Source: Ignavibacteria bacterium (GTDB taxonomy: Bacteria > Bacteroidota > Ignavibacteria > Ignavibacteriales > Ignavibacteriaceae). Taken from it: a stretch of DNA of 6,696 nucleotides. The notes under the pieces are model-generated. The model was not told the DNA's origin, ran no database searches, and saw only the letters and a program-made list of their open reading frames with translations. The position numbers and the translations under genes are program-made. The stretch is taken from NCBI GenBank assembly GCA_030648225.1, contig JAUSIA010000074.1:1-6696 (forward strand), written 5' to 3'. Within the stretch, counting starts at the first letter, position 1, and each line of letters opens with the position of its first letter. Positions 1 to 5,729 of the stretch are shown piece by piece.

Positions 1-571
1 TGTGAATTCTGCTTGGGACAAGATAGTCTCTGGCACCTTCAGGAGTGCTTTTCATAAGAATTGGTGTTTCAATCTCAACAAAATTATTTTGGTCAAAATA
101 TTGTCTTGTTAATTGATACATCTTATGACGAAGCATAAAATTTTTTTGTACCGAAGGTCTCCGCAGATCAAGATACCGGTATTTTAATCTTAAATCCTCG
201 CTTGCATTTACATTATCGCTGATGGGAAAAGGAGTAGTTTGTGCTTCATTAAGAATTACAAGCTTCTTTACCATTACATCTATGTGCCCGGTTGGAATTT
301 TAGGATTATCCGTTTCGGGTGGACGTTTCCTTACTGTTCCTTCCACAGAAATAACAAATTCATTCCTTAACTTTCCTGCAAGCTGATGAGCTTCTTTATC
401 AAATGATGGTTCAAAAACAACCTGAGTAATTCCATACCTGTCGCGAAGATCAATAAAGATTAATCCGCCTAAATCACGACGGGTATCAACCCATCCGTTA
501 AGTACAACTTCCTGTCCAATATTACTTTTCCGCAGCTCACCGCAGGTATGTGTTCTGGTCTTAAAAAACAT
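1..571 (-). CDS. aspS: Aspartyl-tRNA synthetase, N-terminal part (runs off left edge)
   Basis: Attaches aspartate to tRNA-Asp in the cytoplasm. Reading the minus strand from the ATG at 571-569 gives 190 uninterrupted codons to the window edge. The start region (RTHTCGELR, residues 6-14) is the usual beginning of bacterial AspRS. An OB-fold anticodon-binding domain follows (about 15-110), with [15 protein letters not shown] at 31-45. Then come [13 protein letters not shown] (127-139) and the start of the catalytic domain, with motif 1 around VEIETPIL (165-172) and [13 protein letters not shown] (176-188). The rest of the class II catalytic core, including the bacterial insertion domain, lies outside the window. 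Leu34 in RRDLGG sits where non-discriminating bacterial AspRS enzymes usually have His, so I infer a tRNA-Asp-specific enzyme. An AGGA lies 8 nt before the ATG. The gene is divergent from deoA. Confidence 0.96.
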   Translation of the reverse strand, partial: MFFKTRTHTCGELRKSNIGQEVVLNGWVDTRRDLGGLIFIDLRDRYGITQVVFEPSFDKEAHQLAGKLRNEFVISVEGTVRKRPPETDNPKIPTGHIDVMVKKLVILNEAQTTPFPISDNVNASEDLRLKYRYLDLRRPSVQKNFMLRHKMYQLTRQYFDQNNFVEIETPILMKSTPEGARDYLVPSRIH

Positions 572-602
572 TTACTTTTCCTGAATTCAAAAATGTAAGG
601 GT

Positions 603-633
603 TAAAAATAATCAATATAGAAAGGGGTTACAA
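603..633 (-). promoter_or_regulatory. Candidate aspS promoter (TTG-N20-TATTTTTA)
   Basis: On the minus strand, TTG (633-631) is followed after exactly 20 nt by TATTTTTA (610-603), a 7/8 match to the Bacteroidota TAnnTTTG element. The same bases can be read as TTGTAA-N17-TATTTT, a moderate sigma70-like promoter. It would give an aspS leader of about 25-30 nt. The TTG-N20 spacing is the same as in the candidate before the tetrapyrrole genes at 3554-3584. The region is very AT-rich, so chance matches are easy. Confidence 0.35.
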
Positions 634-692
634 ATAATGATAAAATAATTTCATGTTTAACTATTCACCTTCTTTATTAGTAATTTTAAAAT

Positions 693-2006
693 ATGAATGT
701 TGTTGATATTATACGGAAGAAACGAGACGGATATGTTTTAGAAAAAGATGAGATTGACTTTCTTATTTCGGGTTATACCAAAAATGAAATCCCTGATTAC
801 CAGTTTTCCGCGTTCTTAATGGCTGCATATCTAAAGGGAATGAATCCAAAAGAAACCTCTTACCTAACAAATTCAATGCTGCATAGCGGAAAGATATTAA
901 ACTTAAATTCAATCCCCGGAATTAAGATAGATAAACACTCAACCGGTGGAGTTGGAGATAAAACATCTTTAATTATCGCACCTATTGCTACGGCTGCTGG
1001 TATTAAGGTTCCGATGATTTCAGGAAGAGGACTTGGACATACTGGCGGTACACTCGATAAGCTTGAATCAATCCCGGGTATCAGAACAGATCTTTCTATT
1101 AAGGAATATAAAAATATTTTAAAGAAATGCGGTGCGGTTCTAATCGGACAAACCAAAGATATTGCACCCGCAGATAAAATGATTTATGCTTTAAGAGATG
1201 TAACTGCAACTGTTGAATCAATTCCATTAATCACTGCAAGCATAATGAGCAAGAAACTAGCAGAAGGAATTGATGGACTTGTGCTTGATGTTAAAACCGG
1301 CAGCGGCGCCTTTATGAAAAACGAAAAAGATGCAGTTCAACTTACAAATTCACTTATCTCAACTGCAAAAGCTTTTAATAAAAAAGTAATCGCGTTTATT
1401 ACAGATATGAACCAGCCGCTTGGAAATTATATCGGCAACTGGCTGGAGGTTTATGAATCAATTTTAATTCTTAAAGGTGAAAAGAAAAACGATCTTTACG
1501 ACTTATGCATTAAACTTGCCGGAGCTATGATTTTTCTTGGGGGAAAATCTAAATCAATTGAAGAAGGTGAATCTATTGCCAATGAGCAAATAAAAAATGG
1601 GAAAGCTTTTAAAAAATTTCTTGAGATAGTTAAAGCTCAGGGAGGCGATGTTAGTTATATCAGAAATCCGGAAAAATATCCAAAAGCTTCTTATAATAAG
1701 ATCATCAAATCAACTGTGAATGGTTATTTAAAAACTGTAAATACTTTTGAACTTGGTATGGCTGCAATTGAACTTGGTGCAGGAAGAATGAAGAAAGAAG
1801 ATAAGATTGATCCAACAGCGGGAATTATTTTTAATTACAAAATTGGTGATAAAATTGAAAATGGAAATGTGCTTGCAGAGATTTTTTCAAATGATAAAAA
1901 AGCTATTTTAAATGTTGAAAAAAGATTTAATAAACTGGTGGAATTTTCAAAGAACAAAGTAAATCCGCCAAAACTTATAAAACGAATAATAAAACAGGGA
2001 GAATGA
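693..2006 (+). CDS. deoA: Thymidine phosphorylase / pyrimidine-nucleoside phosphorylase
   Basis: Cytoplasmic salvage enzyme that splits thymidine (or uridine) with phosphate into the free base and (deoxy)ribose-1-phosphate. The 437 residues are full length for the family. An N-terminal helical domain (about 1-65) is followed by the phosphate-binding stretch KHSTGGVGDKTSL (81-93). The family signature SGRGLGHTGGTLDKLE lies at 110-125. The base-binding residues Arg168 (ALRDVTATV), Ser183 and Lys187 (ITASIMSKKLAEG) are all present. LDVKTGSGAFMK (198-209) and a C-terminal domain (about 340-437) complete the fold. Met108, just before the signature, matches thymidine phosphorylases such as E. coli DeoA; uridine-accepting PyNP enzymes carry Lys there. 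This favours thymidine phosphorylase, but the overall sequence also resembles PyNP (pdp), so the symbol is less certain than the family. There is no SD before the ATG, only AT-rich sequence. The stop overlaps the next reading frame. Confidence 0.93.
   Translation: MNVVDIIRKKRDGYVLEKDEIDFLISGYTKNEIPDYQFSAFLMAAYLKGMNPKETSYLTNSMLHSGKILNLNSIPGIKIDKHSTGGVGDKTSLIIAPIATAAGIKVPMISGRGLGHTGGTLDKLESIPGIRTDLSIKEYKNILKKCGAVLIGQTKDIAPADKMIYALRDVTATVESIPLITASIMSKKLAEGIDGLVLDVKTGSGAFMKNEKDAVQLTNSLISTAKAFNKKVIAFITDMNQPLGNYIGNWLEVYESILILKGEKKNDLYDLCIKLAGAMIFLGGKSKSIEEGESIANEQIKNGKAFKKFLEIVKAQGGDVSYIRNPEKYPKASYNKIIKSTVNGYLKTVNTFELGMAAIELGAGRMKKEDKIDPTAGIIFNYKIGDKIENGNVLAEIFSNDKKAILNVEKRFNKLVEFSKNKVNPPKLIKRIIKQGE
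1997..2001 (+). promoter_or_regulatory. Ribosome binding site deciding the ferritin-like start
   Basis: GGGAG within CAGGGAGA lies inside the last codons of deoA. It ends 1 nt before the ATG at 2003, which is too close for initiation, and 7 nt before the in-frame ATG at 2009, which is a normal distance. This favours 2009 as the true start. The 2003 ATG overlaps the deoA TGA as ATGA and would add only Met-Thr. Confidence 0.6.
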
Positions 2007-2008
2007 CT

Positions 2009-2461
2009 ATGGCCGACAAAAAAAAGATAATCGAAAACCTTACTAAGAGTTACTGGCTGGAAATAGAAACAGTAATGAATTACATCTCAAACTCAGTTAA
2101 CCTTGATGGTGTTAGAGCAGAAGAAATAAAAAAATCTCTGGCTGTTGACATTACAGAAGAAATAACACATGCACAGAGGCTTGCAAAAAGAATTAAAGAA
2201 CTCGGTGGAACAGTTCCCGGTTCATTTGATTTTAAAGCAGGACAGAAAAAATTACAAACTCTTGAAGACACAACTGAAGTTGTATCTGTGATTGAAGGTG
2301 TAATTGAAGCAGAAAAAGGAGCTATAGAACAATACAACAAATTAATAAAGTTGTGTGATGGTGTTGATTATGTAACACAAGATCTTTGTATTCAACTTCT
2401 TGGAATGGAAGAATCTCACAGGATTGAATTTCAGGGATTCTTGAAAGAATATAAAAAATAA
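2009..2461 (+). CDS. Ferritin-like di-iron protein (bacterioferritin-like, no heme Met)
   Basis: A 150-residue four-helix-bundle protein of the ferritin-like superfamily, likely cytoplasmic, with a role in iron oxidation/storage or peroxide handling inferred from the fold. Counting from the 2009 ATG, the probable metal ligands are Glu18 (helix A), Glu51 and His54 (ExxH in EEITH, helix B), Glu100 or Glu102 (helix C, IEAEKG), and Glu134 and His137 (ExxH in MEESH, helix D). The first three positions coincide with E. coli bacterioferritin numbering. The residue after Glu51 is Ile where bacterioferritin has its heme-ligating Met52, so heme binding at the dimer interface is unlikely. Cys116 and Cys127 are also present; their spacing does not match what I recall for the cysteine pair of Dps-like thioferritins. 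The gene overlaps or abuts deoA and is probably co-translated with it. An alternative start at 2003 adds two residues. Confidence 0.82.
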   Translation: MADKKKIIENLTKSYWLEIETVMNYISNSVNLDGVRAEEIKKSLAVDITEEITHAQRLAKRIKELGGTVPGSFDFKAGQKKLQTLEDTTEVVSVIEGVIEAEKGAIEQYNKLIKLCDGVDYVTQDLCIQLLGMEESHRIEFQGFLKEYKK

Positions 2462-2475
2462 TTTATTGCATAGAA

Positions 2476-2551
2476 CAGAGCGCATAGAGCAAAGACTGAA
2501 TTGCTATTCTACTTTCTCAAAATTTTGTACTCTTTGCCCCAATGCTCTCTG
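2476..2551 (+). repeat. Imperfect inverted repeat, possible dispersed intergenic element
   Basis: The arms at 2476-2495 (CAGAGCGCATAGAGCAAAGA) and 2531-2551 are complementary apart from a few mismatches and one bulged base, separated by a 35-nt spacer. The 5' arm side also holds GCATAGA twice (2468-2474 and 2482-2488), and the 3' side holds CTTTGCC twice (2532-2538 and 2554-2560). A 10-bp palindrome, CAAAATTTTG, lies in the spacer (2518-2527). The composition (runs of GCATAGAGC and GCAAAG motifs) differs from the surrounding AT-rich DNA and resembles low-complexity intergenic repeats. It fills most of the gap between the ferritin-like and prohibitin genes. No T-run follows the 3' arm directly, so it is not a classical terminator. 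Confidence 0.5.
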
Positions 2552-2646
2552 CACTTTGCCATCCTTTCCTTTAACATTTCCTTAATAATATTTCTTTATA
2601 TTAAAAGTGTCTTTGAGTTTTAATTTATTAAAAGTGAGGGTATGTT

Positions 2647-3516
2647 ATGCTTTTCATTATAGCTTTACTTGCTGCTTTTGTAGCAACTTTGGTTTACTTC
2701 AATGCTAAAAAAAGATTTAATAAACCAGAAGCAAATTTTGCGTTAATAGGTCTTACTGTTGCGGCATTGATTATGGTCCTTCAATTCTGGACAATTATTC
2801 CCGCCGGTCATGTTGGTGTAATTGATTTCTTTGGTAATGTAAGTGATAATACTTTATACCCGGGAGTTAATTTTGTTAACCCGATGGCTAATGTTATTAA
2901 GTTTGATGCACGAACGCAGGAATTAAAAGAAGTAATGAATGTCCCTTCTAAAGAAGGTATGAGTGTTGAGCTTGAAATTAGTCTACTTTATAGTCTTAGT
3001 TTTGCAAATGCAAACAAAATTTACAAAACTGTTGGGGAAGATTATGTAGAGAAGATTCTTATTCCACAATTCAGATCGGTTGTACGCGGGGTAACTGCTA
3101 GTTATGATGCAAAGGCTTTATATACAGAAGAGAGAGAAATTCTGTCCAAACGCATAGAGACTGATCTGTCAAAACTTGTTGTGCCTAGGGGTATTACTTT
3201 AGAAGCTGCACCCTTAAGACAAATAATTCTTCCTCCTGGACTCACTGGTGCTATTGAAGAAAAACTGAAAGCTGAACAGGAAAGTCAGAGAATGCAATTC
3301 ATTCTTCAAAGAGAAACACAGGAAGCTGAGAGAAAAAGAATTGAAGCTCAGGGTATTGCAGATTTTCAGAGAATCGTTTCTCAGGGAATAAGTGACCAGC
3401 TTTTGAAATGGAAAGGCATTGAAGCTACGGAGAAACTGGCAAATTCAAATAATTCCAAGGTAGTTATTATTGGTTCGGCTAAAGATGGCTTACCAATTAT
3501 ATTAGGAAATCAGTAG
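2647..3516 (+). CDS. Prohibitin-family SPFH/Band 7 membrane protein
   Basis: A 289-residue SPFH protein; relatives form large ring or cage assemblies on the membrane and modulate membrane proteases such as FtsH or organise membrane domains. Two hydrophobic segments open the protein (about 2-18 and 31-52), joined by a basic loop (KKRFNK, 21-26). The SPFH domain follows (about 52-210), starting IIPAGHVGVIDFFGNV and including LYPGVNFVNPM and LRQIILPPGL (190-199). A charged helical stretch likely to form a coiled coil covers about 203-248. The end, LLKWKGIEATEKLA then VVIIGS and LPIILGN, is typical of bacterial prohibitins. By the positive-inside rule the SPFH domain would face the periplasm, as in HflK/HflC. 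GAGGG 6 nt before the ATG supports this start; an ATG at 2642 is out of frame. No protease or NfeD-like partner lies next to it. Confidence 0.9.
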   Translation: MLFIIALLAAFVATLVYFNAKKRFNKPEANFALIGLTVAALIMVLQFWTIIPAGHVGVIDFFGNVSDNTLYPGVNFVNPMANVIKFDARTQELKEVMNVPSKEGMSVELEISLLYSLSFANANKIYKTVGEDYVEKILIPQFRSVVRGVTASYDAKALYTEEREILSKRIETDLSKLVVPRGITLEAAPLRQIILPPGLTGAIEEKLKAEQESQRMQFILQRETQEAERKRIEAQGIADFQRIVSQGISDQLLKWKGIEATEKLANSNNSKVVIIGSAKDGLPIILGNQ

Positions 3517-3533
3517 TTTTTAACTAATAGTCT

Positions 3534-3560
3534 CAATTTGACTAAATAGTCAATTGTTTT
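3534..3560 (+). terminator. Candidate intrinsic terminator after the prohibitin gene
   Basis: Eighteen bases after the prohibitin stop, CAATTTGACT (3534-3543) pairs with AGTCAATTG (3548-3556) as a 9-bp stem with one bulged T and an AAAT loop, followed by TTTT (3557-3560). The core TTGACT/AGTCAA is perfect. The stem is AT-rich and the T-run short, so termination may be weak. A competing hairpin, ATTGTT-TTG-AACAAT (3553-3567), overlaps its 3' side. Confidence 0.45.
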
Positions 3561-3584
3561 GAACAATAAATTTCTCTATTTTTG
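3554..3584 (+). promoter_or_regulatory. Candidate Bacteroidota-type promoter for the ccsA/hemX-hemA-hemC genes
   Basis: TATTTTTG (3577-3584) is a perfect match to the TAnnTTTG '-7' element of Bacteroidota, with TTG (3554-3556) 20 nt upstream as the '-33' element. Transcription would start near 3590, leaving about 20 nt of leader before the ATG at 3611. No better promoter is visible downstream, and the three genes that follow are tightly packed, so this would drive the tetrapyrrole genes. Confidence 0.45.
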
Positions 3585-3610
3585 AACCAGTCGGTCATAT
3601 TGAGATTTTT

Positions 3611-3892
3611 ATGAATTCTTTTATTGATTTCCTAAACAACCTTCTTCCCTTTCTTTATATAATCACCTTTGCTGTTTACTCATATGATTTTATGAAAGCG
3701 AACAAACGTTTAGCAAATTATAAACGTCTTTTTCTCTTTTCAACCCTGCTTATTCACCTTATTTATCTTCTTACAAGAACAACAGGATTTAATCATCCGC
3801 CAATTACTAATGTGTTTGAAATATTTACTGTGCTTGCTTTCTCAGTTTCCTTTTCTTATTTCATATTGGAACTTGTTACGGATATACGATGA
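3611..3892 (+). CDS. 5' fragment of the interrupted CcsA/HemX-like gene (93 residues)
   Basis: This is the only part translated if TGA acts as a normal stop. It would contain three membrane segments and the extracytoplasmic loop motif HPPITNVFE (62-70), but neither of the two family histidines nor the WWD-like loop. A 93-residue product is unlikely to work alone in heme handling. The ATG at 3889 that overlaps this stop opens a different frame of only 21 codons, so stop-start coupling would not restore the second half. Confidence 0.5.
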   Translation: MNSFIDFLNNLLPFLYIITFAVYSYDFMKANKRLANYKRLFLFSTLLIHLIYLLTRTTGFNHPPITNVFEIFTVLAFSVSFSYFILELVTDIR

Positions 3893-4108
3893 ACAGGACA
3901 TTTCATTATAATCATCTCTATAATTTTCCAGATTATTTCTTCAATCTTTATTGAAGATTTAGTTGAAGTAAAAGAAGTACTAAGAAGTAATTTACTCGGC
4001 TCTCATGTTTTTACCGCTTTACTTGGGCTTGCCGGGTTTACAATTTCTGCTGTATATGGATTCCTTTACCTCACTCTCTATAAAGATATAAAGCTGAATA
4101 AGTTTGGT

Positions 4109-4435
4109 TTGGTTTTTAACAGGCTGCCAAGTCTTGAAATTCTTGAGAAGCTCAGCTACCTCTCCGCAGTTATTGGTTTTATACTTCTTTCGATTGCGAT
4201 AACTATCGGAGTTATCTGGCTGCCAAAAGCATTTCCTGATTTTTCATATTCCGACCCTAAGCTGATCAGCTCATTCCTGGTATGGCTGCTTTATGGCACT
4301 GGTATTCTCAGCAAGAGCCTGGGAAAGTGGAGAGGGAAAAAAGTTGTTGTGCTGTCTATAATAGGATTTGTAGTTGCAATTATGTCAACGATGTTAAGCA
4401 ATTTTCTGGCAAAAAGTTTTCACTCATTTTATTAA
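4109..4435 (+). CDS. 3' fragment of the interrupted CcsA/HemX-like gene
   Basis: After the TGA the frame stays open from 3893, but the first possible start is a TTG at 4109 without a visible SD, so independent translation is doubtful. From 4109 the fragment has 108 residues with three membrane segments, the SDPK-containing loop (a relic of the WWD motif) and the C-terminal FHSFY. The section 3893-4108 encodes two further membrane segments and the conserved His132, so the true homologous region is longer than this minimal fragment. Confidence 0.4.
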   Translation: MVFNRLPSLEILEKLSYLSAVIGFILLSIAITIGVIWLPKAFPDFSYSDPKLISSFLVWLLYGTGILSKSLGKWRGKKVVVLSIIGFVVAIMSTMLSNFLAKSFHSFY

Positions 4436-4436
4436 G

Positions 4437-5729
4437 ATGAACTTAATAGCTGTTTGCATAAATCATCATACTGCTCCTGTTGATATAAGAGAATCTCTTT
4501 TCTTGCATGATGATGAGATAAAAAATTTTATAAATGATATTAAAGGAAAACTTCTTAAGGAAGGACTTGTAATATCAACCTGCAACAGAACAGAAATTTA
4601 TGGTTTACCCGTTAACCAGAATATTACTTCAAAGGATATTCAGAATTTTCTCATTGAATATAAATCCAAAAAGGAATTAAGCCCTGCCTACCGGCAGGCA
4701 GGCTCAGAATTTTTTCATCATTTTATTTCCCAAACTGCAGTTGATCATTTATTTAGTGTAGCAACTGGAATTGATTCTTTACTGATAGGTGATAACCAGA
4801 TTTTCAAACAGGTAAAGGAATCAATAGAAATTGCAGAAGAGATGCACTTTTCCGGTTTTCTTATGAAGAGAATTTTTGATGCTGCAGTAAGAGTCGGGAA
4901 AAGAGCAATTACTGAAACCGGAATAAGCGAAGGAGCTGTAACTGTAAGTTATGCTGCTGTCCAACTGATTGAAAAAATATTTTCTACTTTAAATAAAAAA
5001 TCTGCACTTGTTATTGGTGCAGGTGAAACAGGCGAGATTGCTGCCAAGCACTTAGTTGAAAGAGGGATAGGAAAACTTTTCATAACAAACCGGACTATTG
5101 AGCGTGCAGAAAAGCTTGCGGAAAAATTAAAAGAGAAAATTATTCCTTTTGATAATCTCAGAGAGCATCTGTACGAATATGATATTGTAATAAGCGCTAC
5201 AAGTGCTGAAAATCTTATCCTTACAAAAAAAGATATTGAAGCAGCAATGAAGAAGAGAAATTATGCTTCAATGGTTTTAATGGATATTGCTGTACCAAGA
5301 GATATTGATCCTTCCTCTTCAGAAATAGAATATGTTTTTTATCATGATATAGATTCTCTGAATATAATTGTTGAGCAGAATCTTGAAAAAAGAAAAGCAG
5401 AGATACCCAAAGTTAAAGCAATAATTGATGAGGAAGTTAATAATTTCCTTACATGGTATAACTCTCTTGAGGCAGCCCCCACAATAAAGATATTACGTGA
5501 TCATTTTGAGGCCGTAAGAAATGAAGAAGTAGAAAAGAATATAAATAAATTCTCTGAACCCGACAGAGAAAAGCTCGATATCATTACAAAACGAATTATT
5601 AACAAATTACTTCATCATCCCACTGTTGAATTGAAAAAGAATAATGAGCCGGGAACAAACATTGATGACTCTGCGATGAAAATAAGTATAATAAGAGAAT
5701 TATTCGGAATGGATAAGAAGGAATCCTGA
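4437..5729 (+). CDS. hemA: Glutamyl-tRNA reductase
   Basis: First committed enzyme of the C5 tetrapyrrole pathway: it reduces glutamyl-tRNA with NADPH to glutamate-1-semialdehyde in the cytoplasm. The 430 residues are of normal length. The catalytic domain holds NHHTAPVDIRE (9-19) and the nucleophile Cys49 in STCNRTEIYG (47-56). His104 lies in VDHLFSVATGIDS and LIGDNQIFKQVK spans 116-127. The NADPH-binding domain has the glycine-rich GAGETGE (194-200), ITNRT (216-220) and ISATSA (252-257), then MDIAVPRDIDP (282-292). A helical dimerisation domain (about 315-430) closes the protein. Residues 82-90 (SPAYRQAGS) come from a GC-rich palindrome and look inserted relative to the usual family sequence, in a spot before the FFHHFIS region where length should vary. 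The start lies 1 nt after the upstream stop with no SD, suggesting translational coupling; if the upstream TGA is real, coupling may be reduced. Confidence 0.97.
   Translation: MNLIAVCINHHTAPVDIRESLFLHDDEIKNFINDIKGKLLKEGLVISTCNRTEIYGLPVNQNITSKDIQNFLIEYKSKKELSPAYRQAGSEFFHHFISQTAVDHLFSVATGIDSLLIGDNQIFKQVKESIEIAEEMHFSGFLMKRIFDAAVRVGKRAITETGISEGAVTVSYAAVQLIEKIFSTLNKKSALVIGAGETGEIAAKHLVERGIGKLFITNRTIERAEKLAEKLKEKIIPFDNLREHLYEYDIVISATSAENLILTKKDIEAAMKKRNYASMVLMDIAVPRDIDPSSSEIEYVFYHDIDSLNIIVEQNLEKRKAEIPKVKAIIDEEVNNFLTWYNSLEAAPTIKILRDHFEAVRNEEVEKNINKFSEPDREKLDIITKRIINKLLHHPTVELKKNNEPGTNIDDSAMKISIIRELFGMDKKES
4683..4702 (+). repeat. GC-rich palindromic repeat translated within hemA
   Basis: CCTGCCT (4683-4689) and AGGCAGG (4696-4702) form a perfect 7-bp stem with a 6-nt loop; an alternative 6-bp stem CCTGCC/GGCAGG (4683-4688 with 4693-4698) has a TACC loop. 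From 4681 to 4705, 19 of 25 bases are G or C, inside an AT-rich gene. It is read in frame as PAYRQAG plus flanking Ser residues. It looks like a small palindromic (REP-like) element inserted in a coding region, as known for Rickettsia palindromic elements. Only one copy is visible in the window. Confidence 0.6.

Larger units (their letters stand above)
3531..3605 (+). repeat. Outer inverted repeat TCTCAAT/ATTGAGA around the promoter
   Basis: TCTCAAT (3531-3537) and ATTGAGA (3599-3605) are perfectly complementary 7-mers enclosing the terminator-like hairpin and the promoter candidate. The right copy contains the weak SD (GAGA, 3602-3605) of the next gene. In an RNA reading through from the prohibitin gene the SD could be paired; a transcript started at the local promoter would lack the left arm. 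Seven bases can recur by chance over this distance, so the functional reading is speculative. Confidence 0.3.
3611..4435 (+). pseudogene. CcsA/HemX-like cytochrome c assembly membrane protein, interrupted by an in-frame TGA
   Basis: Read through the TGA at 3890-3892 (codon 94), one frame encodes 274 residues with about eight hydrophobic segments (roughly 11-28, 40-60, 70-90, 97-114, 128-156, 181-204, 217-234, 244-266). That is the size and layout of HemX/CcsA proteins (cytochrome c assembly family). Family marks lie on both sides of the stop: HPPITNVFE before it; His132 (GSHVFTALLG), a degenerate WWD-type loop (about 199-218, with DFSYSDPK) and a C-terminal His271 (FHSFY) after it. The 72 codons from 3893 to 4108 contain no further stop and no ATG. 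Family members handle heme or help assemble cytochromes; HemX is encoded with hemA in Bacillus. hemA begins 1 nt after this gene's TAA. If the TGA is real, the product lacks the heme-handling half. A sequencing or assembly error is equally possible. A weak SD (GAGA) lies 5 nt before the ATG. Confidence 0.8.

Noticed and set aside
572..692. Promoter for deoA, for example TAATTTTA at 681-688
   Set aside because: It would start transcription at about the ATG and has no TTG at the matching upstream distance; the match is likely due to AT-rich sequence.
860..1156. Minus-strand open frame of 98 codons inside deoA
   Set aside because: It lies opposite a highly conserved enzyme gene, encodes no recognisable motif and is explained as a shadow of the deoA codon pattern.
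2080..2340. Minus-strand open frame of 86 codons inside the ferritin-like gene
   Set aside because: It is antisense to a clear four-helix protein with metal-ligand motifs, with no motif of its own.
2608..2615. TGTCTTTG as a promoter element for the prohibitin gene
   Set aside because: It matches TAnnTTTG at all but one defined position but lacks any TTG 17-23 nt upstream.
3538..3553. Crp/Fnr-type operator in TTGACTAAATAGTCAA
   Set aside because: The TTGA and TCAA halves are 8 nt apart, whereas Crp/Fnr sites have 6 between the equivalent bases; a hairpin in a weak terminator explains it better.
3890..3892. TGA read as tryptophan (altered genetic code)
   Set aside because: TGA ends deoA and hemA at the expected protein lengths, and TGG is used for tryptophan in the same genes.
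3890..3940. Selenocysteine at the in-frame TGA
   Set aside because: No stable hairpin of the bacterial SECIS type is visible just after the TGA, the region is AT-rich, and CcsA/HemX proteins are not known selenoproteins.
3889..3954. Small frame starting at the ATG overlapping the TGA (ATGA)
   Set aside because: It is in another frame, gives only 21 residues and does not continue the membrane protein.
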